64,000 nucleotides of DNA from Burkholderia sp. BCC0322 (GTDB lineage: Bacteria; Pseudomonadota; Gammaproteobacteria; Burkholderiales; Burkholderiaceae). The DNA lies in the NCBI RefSeq assembly GCF_902833045.1, contig NZ_CADFDU010000003.1:372001-436000 (forward strand), read 5' to 3'. The notes beneath the pieces are model-generated. The model made no database searches, had not been told where the DNA came from, and was given only the letters and a program-made list of their open reading frames with translations. This document shows, piece by piece, positions 23,016 to 32,395 of the stretch (position 1 is its first letter; the number at the start of each line of letters is the position of its first letter). Position numbers and translations under genes: made by a program.

Positions 23016-24806
23016 ATGAGACCGATCATATTTGGCGGGCGGTTCGGATGGCTGCATCCGGGCGAAGGGACGAGGGGTGTCGTCCTGTGCAACGCTTACG
23101 GGCACGAATCCGTCTGGAGTCACGGCGGCATGCGGAGCCTGGCGGACCGTCTGTCCGCCAGCGGGATTCCGGTGCTGCGTTTCGATTACCGTGGAACGGG
23201 CGATTCCGACGGGGCCGATGGCGCGAGCGACCAGTTCGAGACGGCCGTCGACGATGTGCGCGCGGCCATCGCGCGGCTTCGCGAAGAAACGGGCATTACG
23301 CGGGTGACACTGTGCGGCCTGCGGCTGGGCGCGGCATTCGCGCTGCTCGCGGCGAGCCAATGCGACGTGGATGCGCTCGTGCTGCTGGCTCCGGTGGCGA
23401 GCGGGCGCAGCTACGTGCGCGAGTTGTCGATCATGCGCAACATCTGGCTCGACCAGTTGCCGGCGCCATTGCGTGAGGCCCAACCGAAAGACGCGCCATT
23501 CAACGTGCTCGGGCAGGTCTACAGTCCGGTGTTCCGTGCGCGGCTCAATGCGTTCGACGCGGTCGATGCGTTGAAGGATTACGTACGCGCGCCGGCACCG
23601 GACACGCTGATCGTCGACGTGAATGTCGGCGGCAGCGAACCGCTGAAAAAGAAGCTGGAAGCGCTGGGCAGTGAAGTCGAGTCGAGGTCGTTCGAAGGCT
23701 ACGCCGCGTTCATGCAGGAAACGACGTTCTCGAGCATGCCGACGCGTGTATTCGACGCCGTGGTCGATTGGATCGCGGCCAGGGAGGCCGGGCAGGCGCC
23801 GTCGCCCGGCGTCGCGTTGAAAGCGGATTGGGATTCCGGCCTGATGCTCCGGACGCCGGAAGCCTGCGAACAACCGGTCAGGTTCGGCGTTGCCGGCTTG
23901 TTCGGCATCCTGTGCATGCCGCCGGCCATGCGCGATCGTGGCCCGGTTCTGCTGATCACGAACACGTCGGCCAGCGCGCATGTCGGCGACAGCCGGCTAT
24001 CGGTACGCATCGCCCGGGAACTGGCGCGTCGCGGCATCGCGTCGCTGCGGTTCGACGGACGCGGGATCGGCGACAGTGTATCCGGGTGTGGTGCTCGCGC
24101 GCCGGTCTATTCGAGTGCCGTCGTCGAGGATGTCGCGACGGCTGCCCATTGGTTGAAGGAACAAGGCTATCGCCACGTCGTGTCCTTCGGCATCTGCTCG
24201 GGCGCATACAGCGCGTTGCGTGCGGCCCTCTTGGGGGGCGCGCTGTCGGGTGTCATATCGGTGAACCTGCAGAGTTTCCATATGCCCGACGACATGCCGA
24301 CTGACGCGTTGCGCAGGCATCGACCCAATTCGATCGCCGGTTACCGGTCGTCGTTCTTCGAGCTGAAGAAATGGAAGCAGGTGCTGAGCGGCGATCGAAA
24401 GATCATGCCGTTCGTGCGGCTCGTCATGAAGCGCATGGCGACGTTTGCGGCGGTCCGGATCGGCGCGTGGCGACGCCGGATCGCCGGATGGTCGTGCGCG
24501 GAGACGATACCGGTCGATCCTCATGAAATCCTGCGTACGTTGCAGCGCAAGGAGGTGAGCACCCTGTTCATATGCGGCGCATACGACAGCAGTCTGGACC
24601 TGATGACGATGTATTTCGGCCCGCGCGGAAAGCGGCTGTCGCGCTACTCGGGCGCGCGCACGGTCGTGCTCGACGATCTCGATCACAGTCTGTTCGGTTC
24701 GCATGCGGTCGAACGGGTGGTCGGGTTGTGCAGCGAATTCGTCAAGGGTCTCGATTCCCGCCGCGCGTCGCTCGGCAGGATCGTCAAGGCTGAATCCCCC
24801 GCGTGA
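23016..24806 (+). CDS. Tandem alpha/beta-hydrolase, exosortase-system-hydrolase-like
   Basis: A 596-residue cytoplasmic protein (no signal peptide) made of two alpha/beta-hydrolase domains. Domain 1 (about 1-260) has VLRFDYRGTGDSDG and, at the nucleophile elbow, LCGLRLGAAFAL, where Arg replaces the catalytic Ser. Domain 2 (about 280-585) has SLRFDGRGIGDS and an elbow FGICSGAYSAL, where Cys stands at the nucleophile position. The first elbow resembles exosortase-A-associated 'hydrolase 2' and the second 'hydrolase 1', normally separate genes in polysaccharide/EpsH clusters. Domain 2 keeps a late DDLDHSLFG His block. It probably acts on acyl or thioester groups linked to polysaccharide assembly; the substrate is unknown. 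The ribosome site is weak (AT-rich CTAATTAAAA). Confidence 0.78.
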   Translation: MRPIIFGGRFGWLHPGEGTRGVVLCNAYGHESVWSHGGMRSLADRLSASGIPVLRFDYRGTGDSDGADGASDQFETAVDDVRAAIARLREETGITRVTLCGLRLGAAFALLAASQCDVDALVLLAPVASGRSYVRELSIMRNIWLDQLPAPLREAQPKDAPFNVLGQVYSPVFRARLNAFDAVDALKDYVRAPAPDTLIVDVNVGGSEPLKKKLEALGSEVESRSFEGYAAFMQETTFSSMPTRVFDAVVDWIAAREAGQAPSPGVALKADWDSGLMLRTPEACEQPVRFGVAGLFGILCMPPAMRDRGPVLLITNTSASAHVGDSRLSVRIARELARRGIASLRFDGRGIGDSVSGCGARAPVYSSAVVEDVATAAHWLKEQGYRHVVSFGICSGAYSALRAALLGGALSGVISVNLQSFHMPDDMPTDALRRHRPNSIAGYRSSFFELKKWKQVLSGDRKIMPFVRLVMKRMATFAAVRIGAWRRRIAGWSCAETIPVDPHEILRTLQRKEVSTLFICGAYDSSLDLMTMYFGPRGKRLSRYSGARTVVLDDLDHSLFGSHAVERVVGLCSEFVKGLDSRRASLGRIVKAESPA

Positions 24807-24976
24807 TACGAGGCCGGCGCCGGTTTTTGCCACGTGCGCCGGCCTCGTCGTTGCCCGGCGGAACGCGATATCGCCACGGGGCTATGTCAGATGTCGCACA
24901 GTTGGCGAGCGGGTGCGGTGATACGGTAACTCGCCTGTCCCTGGCCACGCTGCCTGCCCACTATACGACCCCAACG

Positions 24977-26143
24977 ATGAACTCCAAAGGCTCCGGACGT
25001 CTGGATCATATCGACGCGATGCGCGCCGTCGCGGTCCTGCTCGTCATCTGGACGCACTTCGCCGAGCGGTTCGTCGCGCTGGCGGGCGCCCAACAATGGC
25101 TCGACACTCTGCAACGCTCCCTCAATTTCGGGCGGATCGGCGTCGTGGTGTTCTTCGGCATCAGCGGCCTGCTGATTCCGAGCAGCCTGCGCGGCGCGCT
25201 TGGACAAGGCACGCGGCGCTTCCTGATCCGCCGCTTCCTGCGGTTGTATCCGGCGTTCTGGTTGTCCATTCCGGTCGGCTGCCTCGTCTTCTGGACGTTG
25301 TTCGGAAAACCGGTAAGCGCGTCGCTTCTCGTTGCCAACGCAACGATGATTCCGACCGCGTTCGGGCAGGAGCCGGTCATGGGACATTACTGGACGCTCG
25401 AAACGGAGCTGTATTTCTACGCGCTGTGTCTCGTGTTGTTCTGGTGGGGCGGGCTGCACCGGATGCGCGATCTCGCGCTCGTCTGCATCGCGCTGTGCAC
25501 GGTATTCGTGATCACCCTCGGGTTGCGCATCATTCCCGAGAATGCGCTGGGCCAGTACAAGGCCATGCTGTATCACCTCGCGATCATGTTCTGGGGCGCC
25601 TGTTTTCGTCAGGCGTACGACCATCCGCTCGACGTGTTGCGTGTGAGATGGGGGCGCGGCGAGCATGCCGGAATCACGCTGACCTACCGGTCCGTGGTTG
25701 GCCTGCTGGCGGCGATGATCGTGGGCGTCGCACTGCTTGGAGCCGCCAACGATTGGCGGCATCACAACCTGGTTCATCTGCCGTCGTCGCTCGCTTACGT
25801 GATCGGCATCGTGATATTCGCGGCAATGGCGACGGTATTGAAGATCCGCGCGCGGTCTTTCGCGAAGCTGGGCGAAGTCAGCTACTCGATTTACCTGTTT
25901 CATGCGATCCCGCTGTTCGGGTTTTACTGGCTGTGCGAGCGCTATCAATGGACCGGGTGGCCGCTGGGCGTCTACATGATCGTGCCCGTTGCGCCGTTGA
26001 TCGCGTTGTCGTACGCAAGCTACCGGTATTGCGAGGCGCCATGTGTCCGGCTTGCGCACCGTCTGACCACGTCGCGGCAACGCGGCGATCTGCCGGTCGG
26101 CAATCGTCAGGTCAACGCAGCGCAGGATCCGGTTCGAAACTGA
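24977..26143 (+). CDS. Acyltransferase-3 (OafA/YrhL-type) membrane O-acyltransferase
   Basis: A 388-residue protein with about ten membrane helices. The N-terminus SGRLDHIDAMRAVAVLLVIW-THF carries the family's conserved Arg and catalytic His, followed by VVFFGISGLLIPSSL and RRFLRLYPAFW. FAKLGEVSYSIYLFHAIPLF near the end is also typical. I take the ATG at 24977; a GTG overlapping the upstream stop (24803) would add a 58-residue tail unlike the family. It probably moves acetyl or another acyl group onto sugars of the exopolysaccharide at the inner membrane. Confidence 0.88.
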   Translation: MNSKGSGRLDHIDAMRAVAVLLVIWTHFAERFVALAGAQQWLDTLQRSLNFGRIGVVVFFGISGLLIPSSLRGALGQGTRRFLIRRFLRLYPAFWLSIPVGCLVFWTLFGKPVSASLLVANATMIPTAFGQEPVMGHYWTLETELYFYALCLVLFWWGGLHRMRDLALVCIALCTVFVITLGLRIIPENALGQYKAMLYHLAIMFWGACFRQAYDHPLDVLRVRWGRGEHAGITLTYRSVVGLLAAMIVGVALLGAANDWRHHNLVHLPSSLAYVIGIVIFAAMATVLKIRARSFAKLGEVSYSIYLFHAIPLFGFYWLCERYQWTGWPLGVYMIVPVAPLIALSYASYRYCEAPCVRLAHRLTTSRQRGDLPVGNRQVNAAQDPVRN

Positions 26144-26293
26144 CCGGGCGCGGGAGCGTCGCGGCTGAAAGGAGCGACCCCGTGTCGCCTACGTGAATGG
26201 AATGGACTGCATGGAGTGGGAGATGAGGGTGGCGAGTGATGAAGGCGGCGTGCCGCGATATCGAATGTTTCAACCGATGTCCGGGAAGCCCAA

Positions 26294-27508
26294 TTGAATA
26301 GCTTCCCGTCGGTTGACTCCCGCGCGGAAACGACGCGCATTGTCGTGATCAATGACTACGCGCGAAAGGGCGGCGCGGAAGAGGTCTACCGGACCTCCAT
26401 CGAGATGCTGCGAAAGATTCCGGGCGTCTGCGTGTACTCGTTCGACGAGACGAATTTCCCGCCGGGCGAAGGCTCGCTGGCGCGCGGCTGGAACCGTGCC
26501 GCGGCGAGCGCCCTTGCGGCGCTGCTCGACGAGGTGCGCCCGCATCGCGTGCTCGTGCACAACTATCACAATCTGCTGACGCAATCGATCCTGCCGGTAC
26601 TCGCGCGTTACCGCCGCGAACAGGGATTCCGCACGTATCTCACGTGCCACGACTACCACCTGGTCTTTTACAACCCGAATCTGCTGGCCTATCGCAACGG
26701 GCGCCCGGTGCCGGTGCCGGTCGATGCGCTGTCGAAGCCGGCGCGCCTGTTCAGGCTCGCGAGCCCTCGGGGCCGTATTCACGACACGGTGAAGAAACTG
26801 CACTGGCATGCGGTGTACGCCTATTGCAATCCGCAACACGTATTTGACCTGTTCCTGTGCCCGAGCCCGTATATGCGCACCGCGCTGGCACAGCGCGGCA
26901 TCACGCGAAGCGCATTGCTGCCGAACCCGGTGAGCACGCTGGCGGAGCCGTTCCCGCCGCGCGTGTGTCATCGTGATCGGTTCGATCTCGCCTATGTGGG
27001 ACGCCTCGATGCCGAGAAGGGCATTCACGAGTTCATCGAACTGGCGCGCCAGACCGGTTTTCATCGTATCGGCAGCCTGACGCTTTACGGCGACGGGGCG
27101 ATGCGCGCGCAGCTCGAAGAGCGCCACCAGGATCTGGTTCAGGCGCAGCGGCTGCGCTTTGCCGGGCGGCTTGACCACGGCGAGCTGTTTCACGCACTGC
27201 GCGCACATGACGCGCTGGTGCTGCCGTCCGTCTGGGCCGAGAACGCGCCGCTCGTGCTGGTCGAGGCGGCCACGCTCGGCTTGCCGGTGCTCGCGCACGA
27301 GATCGGCAGTCTGTCGACGTTCGGCAGCGAGATCGGCAACAAGATCCTGTACCGGAATTCGCCGGCCGGCCTGACGAGCGCACTCGATGAGTTGAACCGT
27401 CATTTGCGCACCGACGATCGACACTACGATTGCTCGGCATACACGCCGTCGCGCTACGCGGCGCAGCTTGCGTCGTGGATGGAAATCGGCGGGCGACAGA
27501 ACGTCTAG
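26294..27508 (+). CDS. GT4-family glycosyltransferase
   Basis: A 404-residue GT-B enzyme, apparently started by TTG at 26294 with GGGAAG upstream. The N-terminus shows TRIVVINDYARKGGAEEVYR, the middle CPSPYMRTALAQRG and LLPNPV. The C-terminal domain has LAYVGRLDAEKGIHEFIEL, LYGDGAMRAQLEER and the donor motif ENAPLVLVE (E-x7-E, near residue 316). This is a confident retaining GT4. It comes after a 150-bp gap and lies 13 bp before the secreted hydrolase gene. It likely adds one of the mannose- or heptose-type residues; specificity is not readable. Confidence 0.9.
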   Translation: MNSFPSVDSRAETTRIVVINDYARKGGAEEVYRTSIEMLRKIPGVCVYSFDETNFPPGEGSLARGWNRAAASALAALLDEVRPHRVLVHNYHNLLTQSILPVLARYRREQGFRTYLTCHDYHLVFYNPNLLAYRNGRPVPVPVDALSKPARLFRLASPRGRIHDTVKKLHWHAVYAYCNPQHVFDLFLCPSPYMRTALAQRGITRSALLPNPVSTLAEPFPPRVCHRDRFDLAYVGRLDAEKGIHEFIELARQTGFHRIGSLTLYGDGAMRAQLEERHQDLVQAQRLRFAGRLDHGELFHALRAHDALVLPSVWAENAPLVLVEAATLGLPVLAHEIGSLSTFGSEIGNKILYRNSPAGLTSALDELNRHLRTDDRHYDCSAYTPSRYAAQLASWMEIGGRQNV

Positions 27509-27521
27509 GAAGGAGAACATC

Positions 27522-28805
27522 ATGCGGGCACTTCGACGCAACGCGGCGGCCGTGCTCGGCGCATTGGCCTTGTCGGCGGGGCACGGTTACGGCGACGAGC
27601 GGGTGGCGACGATCGCGCCCGCCAATACATCCGGCAGCCGCGATTTCAAGGGTTCATCGAATGGGCTGCTCGCCGGCACGTCTTCGATATCGAAAATCGA
27701 TGTGCATACGTTGCTGTATCCGGGCAGCACGACCCGAGTGCTGGCCCACTACCTGCCGTGGTGGGGCCCCGACCCGCGCGGCGTGGACGTCGGCTATCGA
27801 TCCGACGATCCTAGCCAGGCCTATCGTACCTTCGCCGACATGCAGTCGCGCGGTATCGACGGCGTGATCGTCGACTGGTACGGCCAGGGCCATTTCGTCG
27901 ACACGGCGTGGCAGGCATCCATGCCCGAGCTGGCGAAGTTTCCCGGGATGACGTTCTCGATCATGATCGACAGCGGCAGCTTCAAGTTCAATGCATGTCA
28001 CGGGTGCGACCTGACCGAAACGATCCTGAACAACCTCGCGTATATCAGCCGCGAATACTTCACGTCGACTCAGTATCTGCGTTACGACGGCCATCCGATC
28101 GTGTCCGAGTTCGGGATGGATGCGGTCGGGAAGGCGGACTGGGCGCGTATTCATGCCGCATACCCGGACGTCTACTGGATCCATACGCTTGCGCCGGGTT
28201 TCGATCTGCCGTACAGCAAGGGGGCGTATGTCTGGGAGCAGCCGTCGTCGTGGTCCGCGCCGCAACCGGCCGGCACGCGGCACGACCTGCTGTATCGCGA
28301 TCGCTTCTACAACATCGCCCGGAACCAGCCGCCGGGGATGATCGCGGTCGGTGGCGTGTGGAGCGGGTTCGACGACAGGAAGGCGTCGTGGGGCGCCGCC
28401 GCGCCGCGCTTTCTTGCGCCTGCGTGCGGCCGCACCTGGCTCGACACGTTCAAGAGCATCAACGAGCGCTACAACGCGCGCCAGCAGCTCCCGTTCGTTC
28501 AACTGATTACGTGGAACGACTACGAGGAGGGGAGCGCGCTCGAAACCGGCATCGCCAGTTGCACGGAGATCGACGCGCAGCCGTTGGGCGCGAGCGTGAC
28601 CGTCCGGATCACCCATCCGGACACCGTCGATCATCTGGAGCTCTACGAGCAGCTTGGTCCGTCGTCGTTCAGGCTGGTCGGACGCTATCCGGCCGATGCG
28701 ACGAGCATGTCGCTGCCTGATACGCGGGCGGGCACGTATTTCGTCAAGGCGGTCGGCAAGCCGTTCATCCAGAACGTCGTTTCGGCGGCCATCGTCGTGC
28801 GCTGA
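27522..28805 (+). CDS. Secreted GH99/GH71-like glycoside hydrolase
   Basis: A 427-residue protein; start ATG at 27522 with AAGGAGAA upstream and a signal peptide (MRALRRNAAAVLGALALSAG). Barrel strands typical of the GH99/GH71 group are seen: VLAHYLPWWGPD, GIDGVIVDWYGQG, YLRYDGHPIVSEFGMD and LITWNDYEEGSALETG. A short beta-sandwich end (VTVRITHPDTVDHLELYEQLG) follows. GH99 enzymes cleave internal alpha-mannosidic bonds and GH71 alpha-1,3-glucans. In a cluster that makes GDP-mannose, an endo-acting hydrolase that trims or releases the exopolysaccharide is the likely role. The exact family is not settled. Confidence 0.82.
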   Translation: MRALRRNAAAVLGALALSAGHGYGDERVATIAPANTSGSRDFKGSSNGLLAGTSSISKIDVHTLLYPGSTTRVLAHYLPWWGPDPRGVDVGYRSDDPSQAYRTFADMQSRGIDGVIVDWYGQGHFVDTAWQASMPELAKFPGMTFSIMIDSGSFKFNACHGCDLTETILNNLAYISREYFTSTQYLRYDGHPIVSEFGMDAVGKADWARIHAAYPDVYWIHTLAPGFDLPYSKGAYVWEQPSSWSAPQPAGTRHDLLYRDRFYNIARNQPPGMIAVGGVWSGFDDRKASWGAAAPRFLAPACGRTWLDTFKSINERYNARQQLPFVQLITWNDYEEGSALETGIASCTEIDAQPLGASVTVRITHPDTVDHLELYEQLGPSSFRLVGRYPADATSMSLPDTRAGTYFVKAVGKPFIQNVVSAAIVVR

Positions 28806-28829
28806 CGTGCGGGGATGCCGGCTGCGCCG

Positions 28830-30386
28830 CTATTCTGCCGTCGATCGAGCGAGCGGCGCCGCCATCGCCGCTTCGAGTTCCGCCGGCGGGCACGTCGGCC
28901 GGCCATATTGATCGTCGAAGCGGACGATGTCGTCCTCGCCGAGATAGTTGCCTGACTGCACCTCGATGATTTCGAGCGGGATCCGGCCGGGATTCTCGAG
29001 TCGATGCACTTCGCCGACCGCGATGTATGTGGACTCGTTCTCGCACAGCAGGAACGTCTCGTTGCCGCGCGTCACCTTCGCGGTGCCGCGCACGACGATC
29101 CAGTGCTCGGCGCGGTGATAGTGCATTTGCAACGACAGCTGCTTGCCGGGCTCGACCACGATCCGTTTCACCTGGAAGCGCTCGCCGAGATCGATCGAAT
29201 CGTAATGGCCCCACGGCCGCTGCACCTTGCGGTGCTCGCTTGCCTGCGGGCGCCGGTCGGTCTTCAGGCGCGCGACGACGTTCTTCACGCGCTGCACGTC
29301 GTGCTTGTTCGCGACCAGCACCGCATCGGGCGTCTCGATCACGACGACGTCCTTCATCCCGACGCAGGCGATGAGGCGCCCCTCCGAGCGCACGAAGCTG
29401 TCCTGCGTATCCTCGAACACGATCGGGCCGCGCGCGACGTTGCCGTGATCGTCCTTCGGCATGATTTCCCAGATCGCATCCCAGGTGCCGACGTCCGACC
29501 AGCCGGCCGCGAGCGGCACCACGATGCCTTCGATACCGAGTTCGCCGTGTTCCGCGAGGCGCTCCATCACCGCGTAGTCGATCGAGTCCGACGGGCACGC
29601 GTCGAAGGCCGCCGCATCGATCCGGAAGAACGGATCCTCGGCGATGCCCGCACGCCATGCGGTTTCGCAGGCCGCGTGGATGTCAGGCGCGAGCGCGGCG
29701 ATCGCCTTTAGCCAGACCGATGCGCGCGTGACGTAAATCCCGCTGTTCCACCAGTAGTCGCCCGATTGCAGATAGCGCTCGGCGAGCGCCGCGTCGGGCT
29801 TTTCGACGAAGCGACCGATCGCGTAGCCGCCCTGGCCGCCGTGGGGGCCCGTGCGCGGCTCGCCGACCTGGATGTAGCCGTAGCCCGTTTCGGCGCGGCG
29901 CGGCAGCACGCCGAGCGTGACGATTGCGCCTTCCTGTGCGTAACGGGCCGCACGCGCGATCGCATCCTGGAAGGCGCCGATGTCGGCGATCACATGATCG
30001 GCCGGCATCACCGCGAGCACGGGATCGTCCGCGAGCTGGCTTGCGTCGAGTGCCGCAAGCGTCAGCGCAGGCGCGGTATTGCGTGCGGCCGGCTCGAGCA
30101 GGATGCGGGCGGGTGCCGCGCGGCCGAGCACCTGTGCGGCACTCATGACACGATGCTGCTCGCCGCAGACCAGCAGCAGCGTGTCGCCCAGCGATGCATT
30201 CGCGATGCCGTTCAGGCGGCGCGCCGTCGCCGACAACGGCGATTCGTTCGAGGTCAGCTCGATCAACTGCTTGGGATACTGCTCGCGCGACAGCGGCCAC
30301 AGCCGCGTGCCGGAGCCGCCCGCGAGAATCACCGGCAGGATGCACGGCAGGTCGGGCTCGGGAACCGGACGAAGGGTGCGGGTCAT
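28830..30386 (-). CDS. manC: Mannose-1-phosphate guanylyltransferase / mannose-6-phosphate isomerase
   Basis: A 518-residue bifunctional enzyme starting at the ATG at 30386 (ATGA overlap with the upstream GNAT stop). The N-terminal domain has VILAGGSGTRLWPLSREQYPKQ-type pyrophosphorylase loop, MPADHVI and NSGIYVTRASVW. The C-terminal cupin isomerase domain has RPWGHYDSIDLGERFQVK, PGKQLSLQMHYHRAEHW and RLENPGRIPLEIIEVQ. It makes GDP-mannose, a donor and precursor for exopolysaccharide sugars. It is convergent with the secreted hydrolase gene (24-bp gap). Confidence 0.95.
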   Translation of the reverse strand: MTRTLRPVPEPDLPCILPVILAGGSGTRLWPLSREQYPKQLIELTSNESPLSATARRLNGIANASLGDTLLLVCGEQHRVMSAAQVLGRAAPARILLEPAARNTAPALTLAALDASQLADDPVLAVMPADHVIADIGAFQDAIARAARYAQEGAIVTLGVLPRRAETGYGYIQVGEPRTGPHGGQGGYAIGRFVEKPDAALAERYLQSGDYWWNSGIYVTRASVWLKAIAALAPDIHAACETAWRAGIAEDPFFRIDAAAFDACPSDSIDYAVMERLAEHGELGIEGIVVPLAAGWSDVGTWDAIWEIMPKDDHGNVARGPIVFEDTQDSFVRSEGRLIACVGMKDVVVIETPDAVLVANKHDVQRVKNVVARLKTDRRPQASEHRKVQRPWGHYDSIDLGERFQVKRIVVEPGKQLSLQMHYHRAEHWIVVRGTAKVTRGNETFLLCENESTYIAVGEVHRLENPGRIPLEIIEVQSGNYLGEDDIVRFDDQYGRPTCPPAELEAAMAAPLARSTAE

Positions 30387-30967
30387 CGATTGGCTCCGGT
30401 GTCGGCGGGCTGCCGGTTGAGTGTGCGGCTGTCGGCTCGCGTGTCGTCGTTGCGCGACCGGTGTGCCGACACGGCTCGCGACAGCAGGTTGCGCAACGCG
30501 CCTGCAGCGCGGTCGGACGATCGCACCAGGCCGACGAATGGCGCCCCCTGTTCGAGATACGGGCCATAGGCCTTGCGGAATCCGAAACGCTTGTAGAACG
30601 CCTGACGCGGCGCCGGGACGTGCGTGCGCACCGCGGCCGCGGGCCACGCGGCCTGCGCGGCGGTGAGGGCGCGCTCGATCAGCCGCTCGAGCGTATCGTC
30701 GTCGCGGCGGCTCTCGCTCGTGAGCACCTTGTCGATCACGACGTCCGGGTCGATGTCGTCGCCGGGCAGGATGCGTGCGTAGGCCGCGACTTCCATGGTG
30801 TCGCCGTCGCGCGTGGTCGCATAGACATGCAGCGCGCCCGCGTCCTTGCCGTCGATGTCGAGATGCGTGTGCGCGTCCTCGACCACCAGCACGGCGTTGC
30901 GGGCGCGCAGGATTGCGTAGAGGTCGACGGCGCCCAGATGTTCGAATTCACAACAATGCCATTCCAT
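30383..30967 (-). CDS. ElaA-like GNAT-family acetyltransferase
   Basis: A 194-residue protein; ATG at 30967 with GAGGA upstream. The N-terminal LYAILRARNAVLVVEDAHTHLDIDGKD block follows the ElaA subfamily pattern (usually VFVVEQ...DxDGxD). The GNAT core has VAAYARILPG, then RRDDDTLERLIERAL and a C-terminal QAFYKRFGFRKAYGPYLEQG acetyl-CoA-fold motif; residues after about 165 are a charged tail absent from ElaA. It overlaps manC by 4 bp, so the two form one operon. Possible roles are acylation of an amino sugar or of a small molecule; the substrate is unknown. Confidence 0.82.
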   Translation of the reverse strand: MEWHCCEFEHLGAVDLYAILRARNAVLVVEDAHTHLDIDGKDAGALHVYATTRDGDTMEVAAYARILPGDDIDPDVVIDKVLTSESRRDDDTLERLIERALTAAQAAWPAAAVRTHVPAPRQAFYKRFGFRKAYGPYLEQGAPFVGLVRSSDRAAGALRNLLSRAVSAHRSRNDDTRADSRTLNRQPADTGANR

Positions 30968-31888
30968 GATGCTGTCCTCGCGTGATGCCTTCGGCATGCC
31001 TTGCCGCATGGACGCGATCGTCCCGTGCAGCGCGGCGATCCTCATCATCCGGGTACGCGCTGCGCCGGTCTGTTCGAAAGCGTACTCACGATCCGGATTC
31101 GCCTCGCCGGTGCGGCTTGCGCAGCCAGGAAGCGCCGCGCGAGCGCCGCAAGGTGCGGTAGCACACACCGGGATGGCCGGTGCTTTTTCATAATTGCCCC
31201 ATCCTGGCTGCCCGCCTCGATGCGAGGCCAGTCAACATCGAATGTCAATAAAGAACCGGGGGCCGGACTTGAAGATTGCGAGCGTTCACGACGGGCCGGT
31301 CGTGCATGGCGGCGCCGGGCACACACTCACGCACGTGGTCGGCTGTACCGCGCAGGCCGACCGTGTGCCGCCTCGTCGGATCCCTGCAGGGCAGTGCGTG
31401 CCCGTGCGGCGTACACGTCCTCCATCCGCATGCCGTTGTTGCGACTTGGGATCAGGCGACGCGGCCTGGCCGATGGCGACAACGGGCGGCCCGCATCCGA
31501 GCCGACGAAACGCCGGATCCGGTCGCGACGATCCTGAGCGGCACGTGGCGGATCGCCATGCTGCATTGCGGGGGGCCTGCGTCGGCGCGACCGATTTCAC
31601 ACGTGGTCGCAACGACTCGCCGGAGAGCGATCGGCGTGCGCCGCACGCGTTTCGCCGCGCGTCGACGCCGCGAACCGGGATACGTGACGTGGTGCGGTTG
31701 ATTACGGTATGTAACGGACGAGCGGAGCGCGAGCGGGCCGGGCGTCGCCGCGATACGATTCGGCCGTCCGGCGGCGCGCGCGATTATGTGGCAAGTGGAA
31801 TGCGGTATCGGCCATTCCCGGGGATTTCGGTAAAAATCACTAGCAATCCACCGTGCCCATCTTGGGGAAAAGTAGTATTTGCCACTGA

Positions 31889-31917
31889 TTGACTGGAATG
31901 CTCGTAGATAATCAAAT
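31889..31917 (+). promoter_or_regulatory. Candidate sigma-70-type promoter for berB
   Basis: TTGACT (31889-31894), a 17-bp spacer and TCAAAT (31912-31917) give a fair -35/-10 pair (5/6 and 4/6 matches) in an AT-richer stretch on the berB strand. The two palindromes just downstream would be well placed for repression. No experimental start is known to me. Confidence 0.4.
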
Positions 31918-31945
31918 CTCAGTGGTCAAACGCGCGTGGTGCGGG

Positions 31946-31980
31946 GCAACCGGTTGCATTATCGGTCGCGTAACCGGTTG
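31946..31980. promoter_or_regulatory. Tandem AACCGGTT palindromes upstream of berB
   Basis: GCAACCGGTTGC (31946-31957) is a perfect 12-bp palindrome. A second AACCGGTT core lies at 31972-31979, with centres 24 bp apart. The CG-centred shape is like LacI/GalR-family half-site pairs. The positions just after a candidate promoter suggest a repressor site. Confidence 0.5.
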
Positions 31981-32395
31981 ATTCAGGTTTATCGTTTGGT
32001 AACAAGACCATCTCGAAACGGGGTGTAAATTCAAGTGCGGGTGAAATGCGGCGGTCATTCCGGAAGCGGGTTGGCGGCCATCCGGTTCAGCATCGGGCGC
32101 AACGGTCCTGTACGACGTGACGCACATGCCGACGGCATTCCCGTCTGCCGACGCGTTCCGCCTGGATGGCGGGTCGCGTCAAAGCGGGGACGTCGTGGCT
32201 CCCTCAGCCGCGCGTTCCCTTCGAGTTCGATGACAACGAGGCCGGATGACATCCGGCTCGACCTCCCGGGGCTCTCGCCGTGTGCAGTTTCGATCTTCGC
32301 CAAAGCTGCGGAAACGCAGCGCGGAAAGGTGGCCATGCGCCGCCGGCCGCAGCGCACGCGAACGGTTCGCGGAGTGGAGAAAGTGATGGTTCGTT

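Larger units (their letters stand above)
30968..32395. promoter_or_regulatory. 1.4-kb divergent non-coding region upstream of berB and elaA-manC
   Basis: This unusually long gap separates the elaA-manC operon from the berB-like gene. No frame in it has domain-like content; a 232-codon plus-strand frame (31194-31892) is Pro/Arg-rich shadow sequence. The part from about 31800 to 32020 is clearly less GC-rich and holds a candidate promoter (31889-31917) and two AACCGGTT palindromes. A near match to a minus-strand sigma-54 site at 31842-31858 (AGCAA...CCGTGCCC) has an 11-bp spacing and is not called. About 440 nt would lie between the predicted start point and the berB ATG, enough for a structured leader. 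Confidence 0.5.

Noticed and set aside
31842-31858. Minus-strand AGCAA...CCGTGCCC resembling a sigma-54 promoter for elaA-manC
   Set aside because: The spacing between GC and GG is 11 bp rather than 10, and it lies almost 900 bp from the gene start.
31194-31892. 232-codon plus-strand frame in the berB upstream region
   Set aside because: Low-complexity Pro/Arg/Gly composition, no ribosome site, no domain; judged non-coding.
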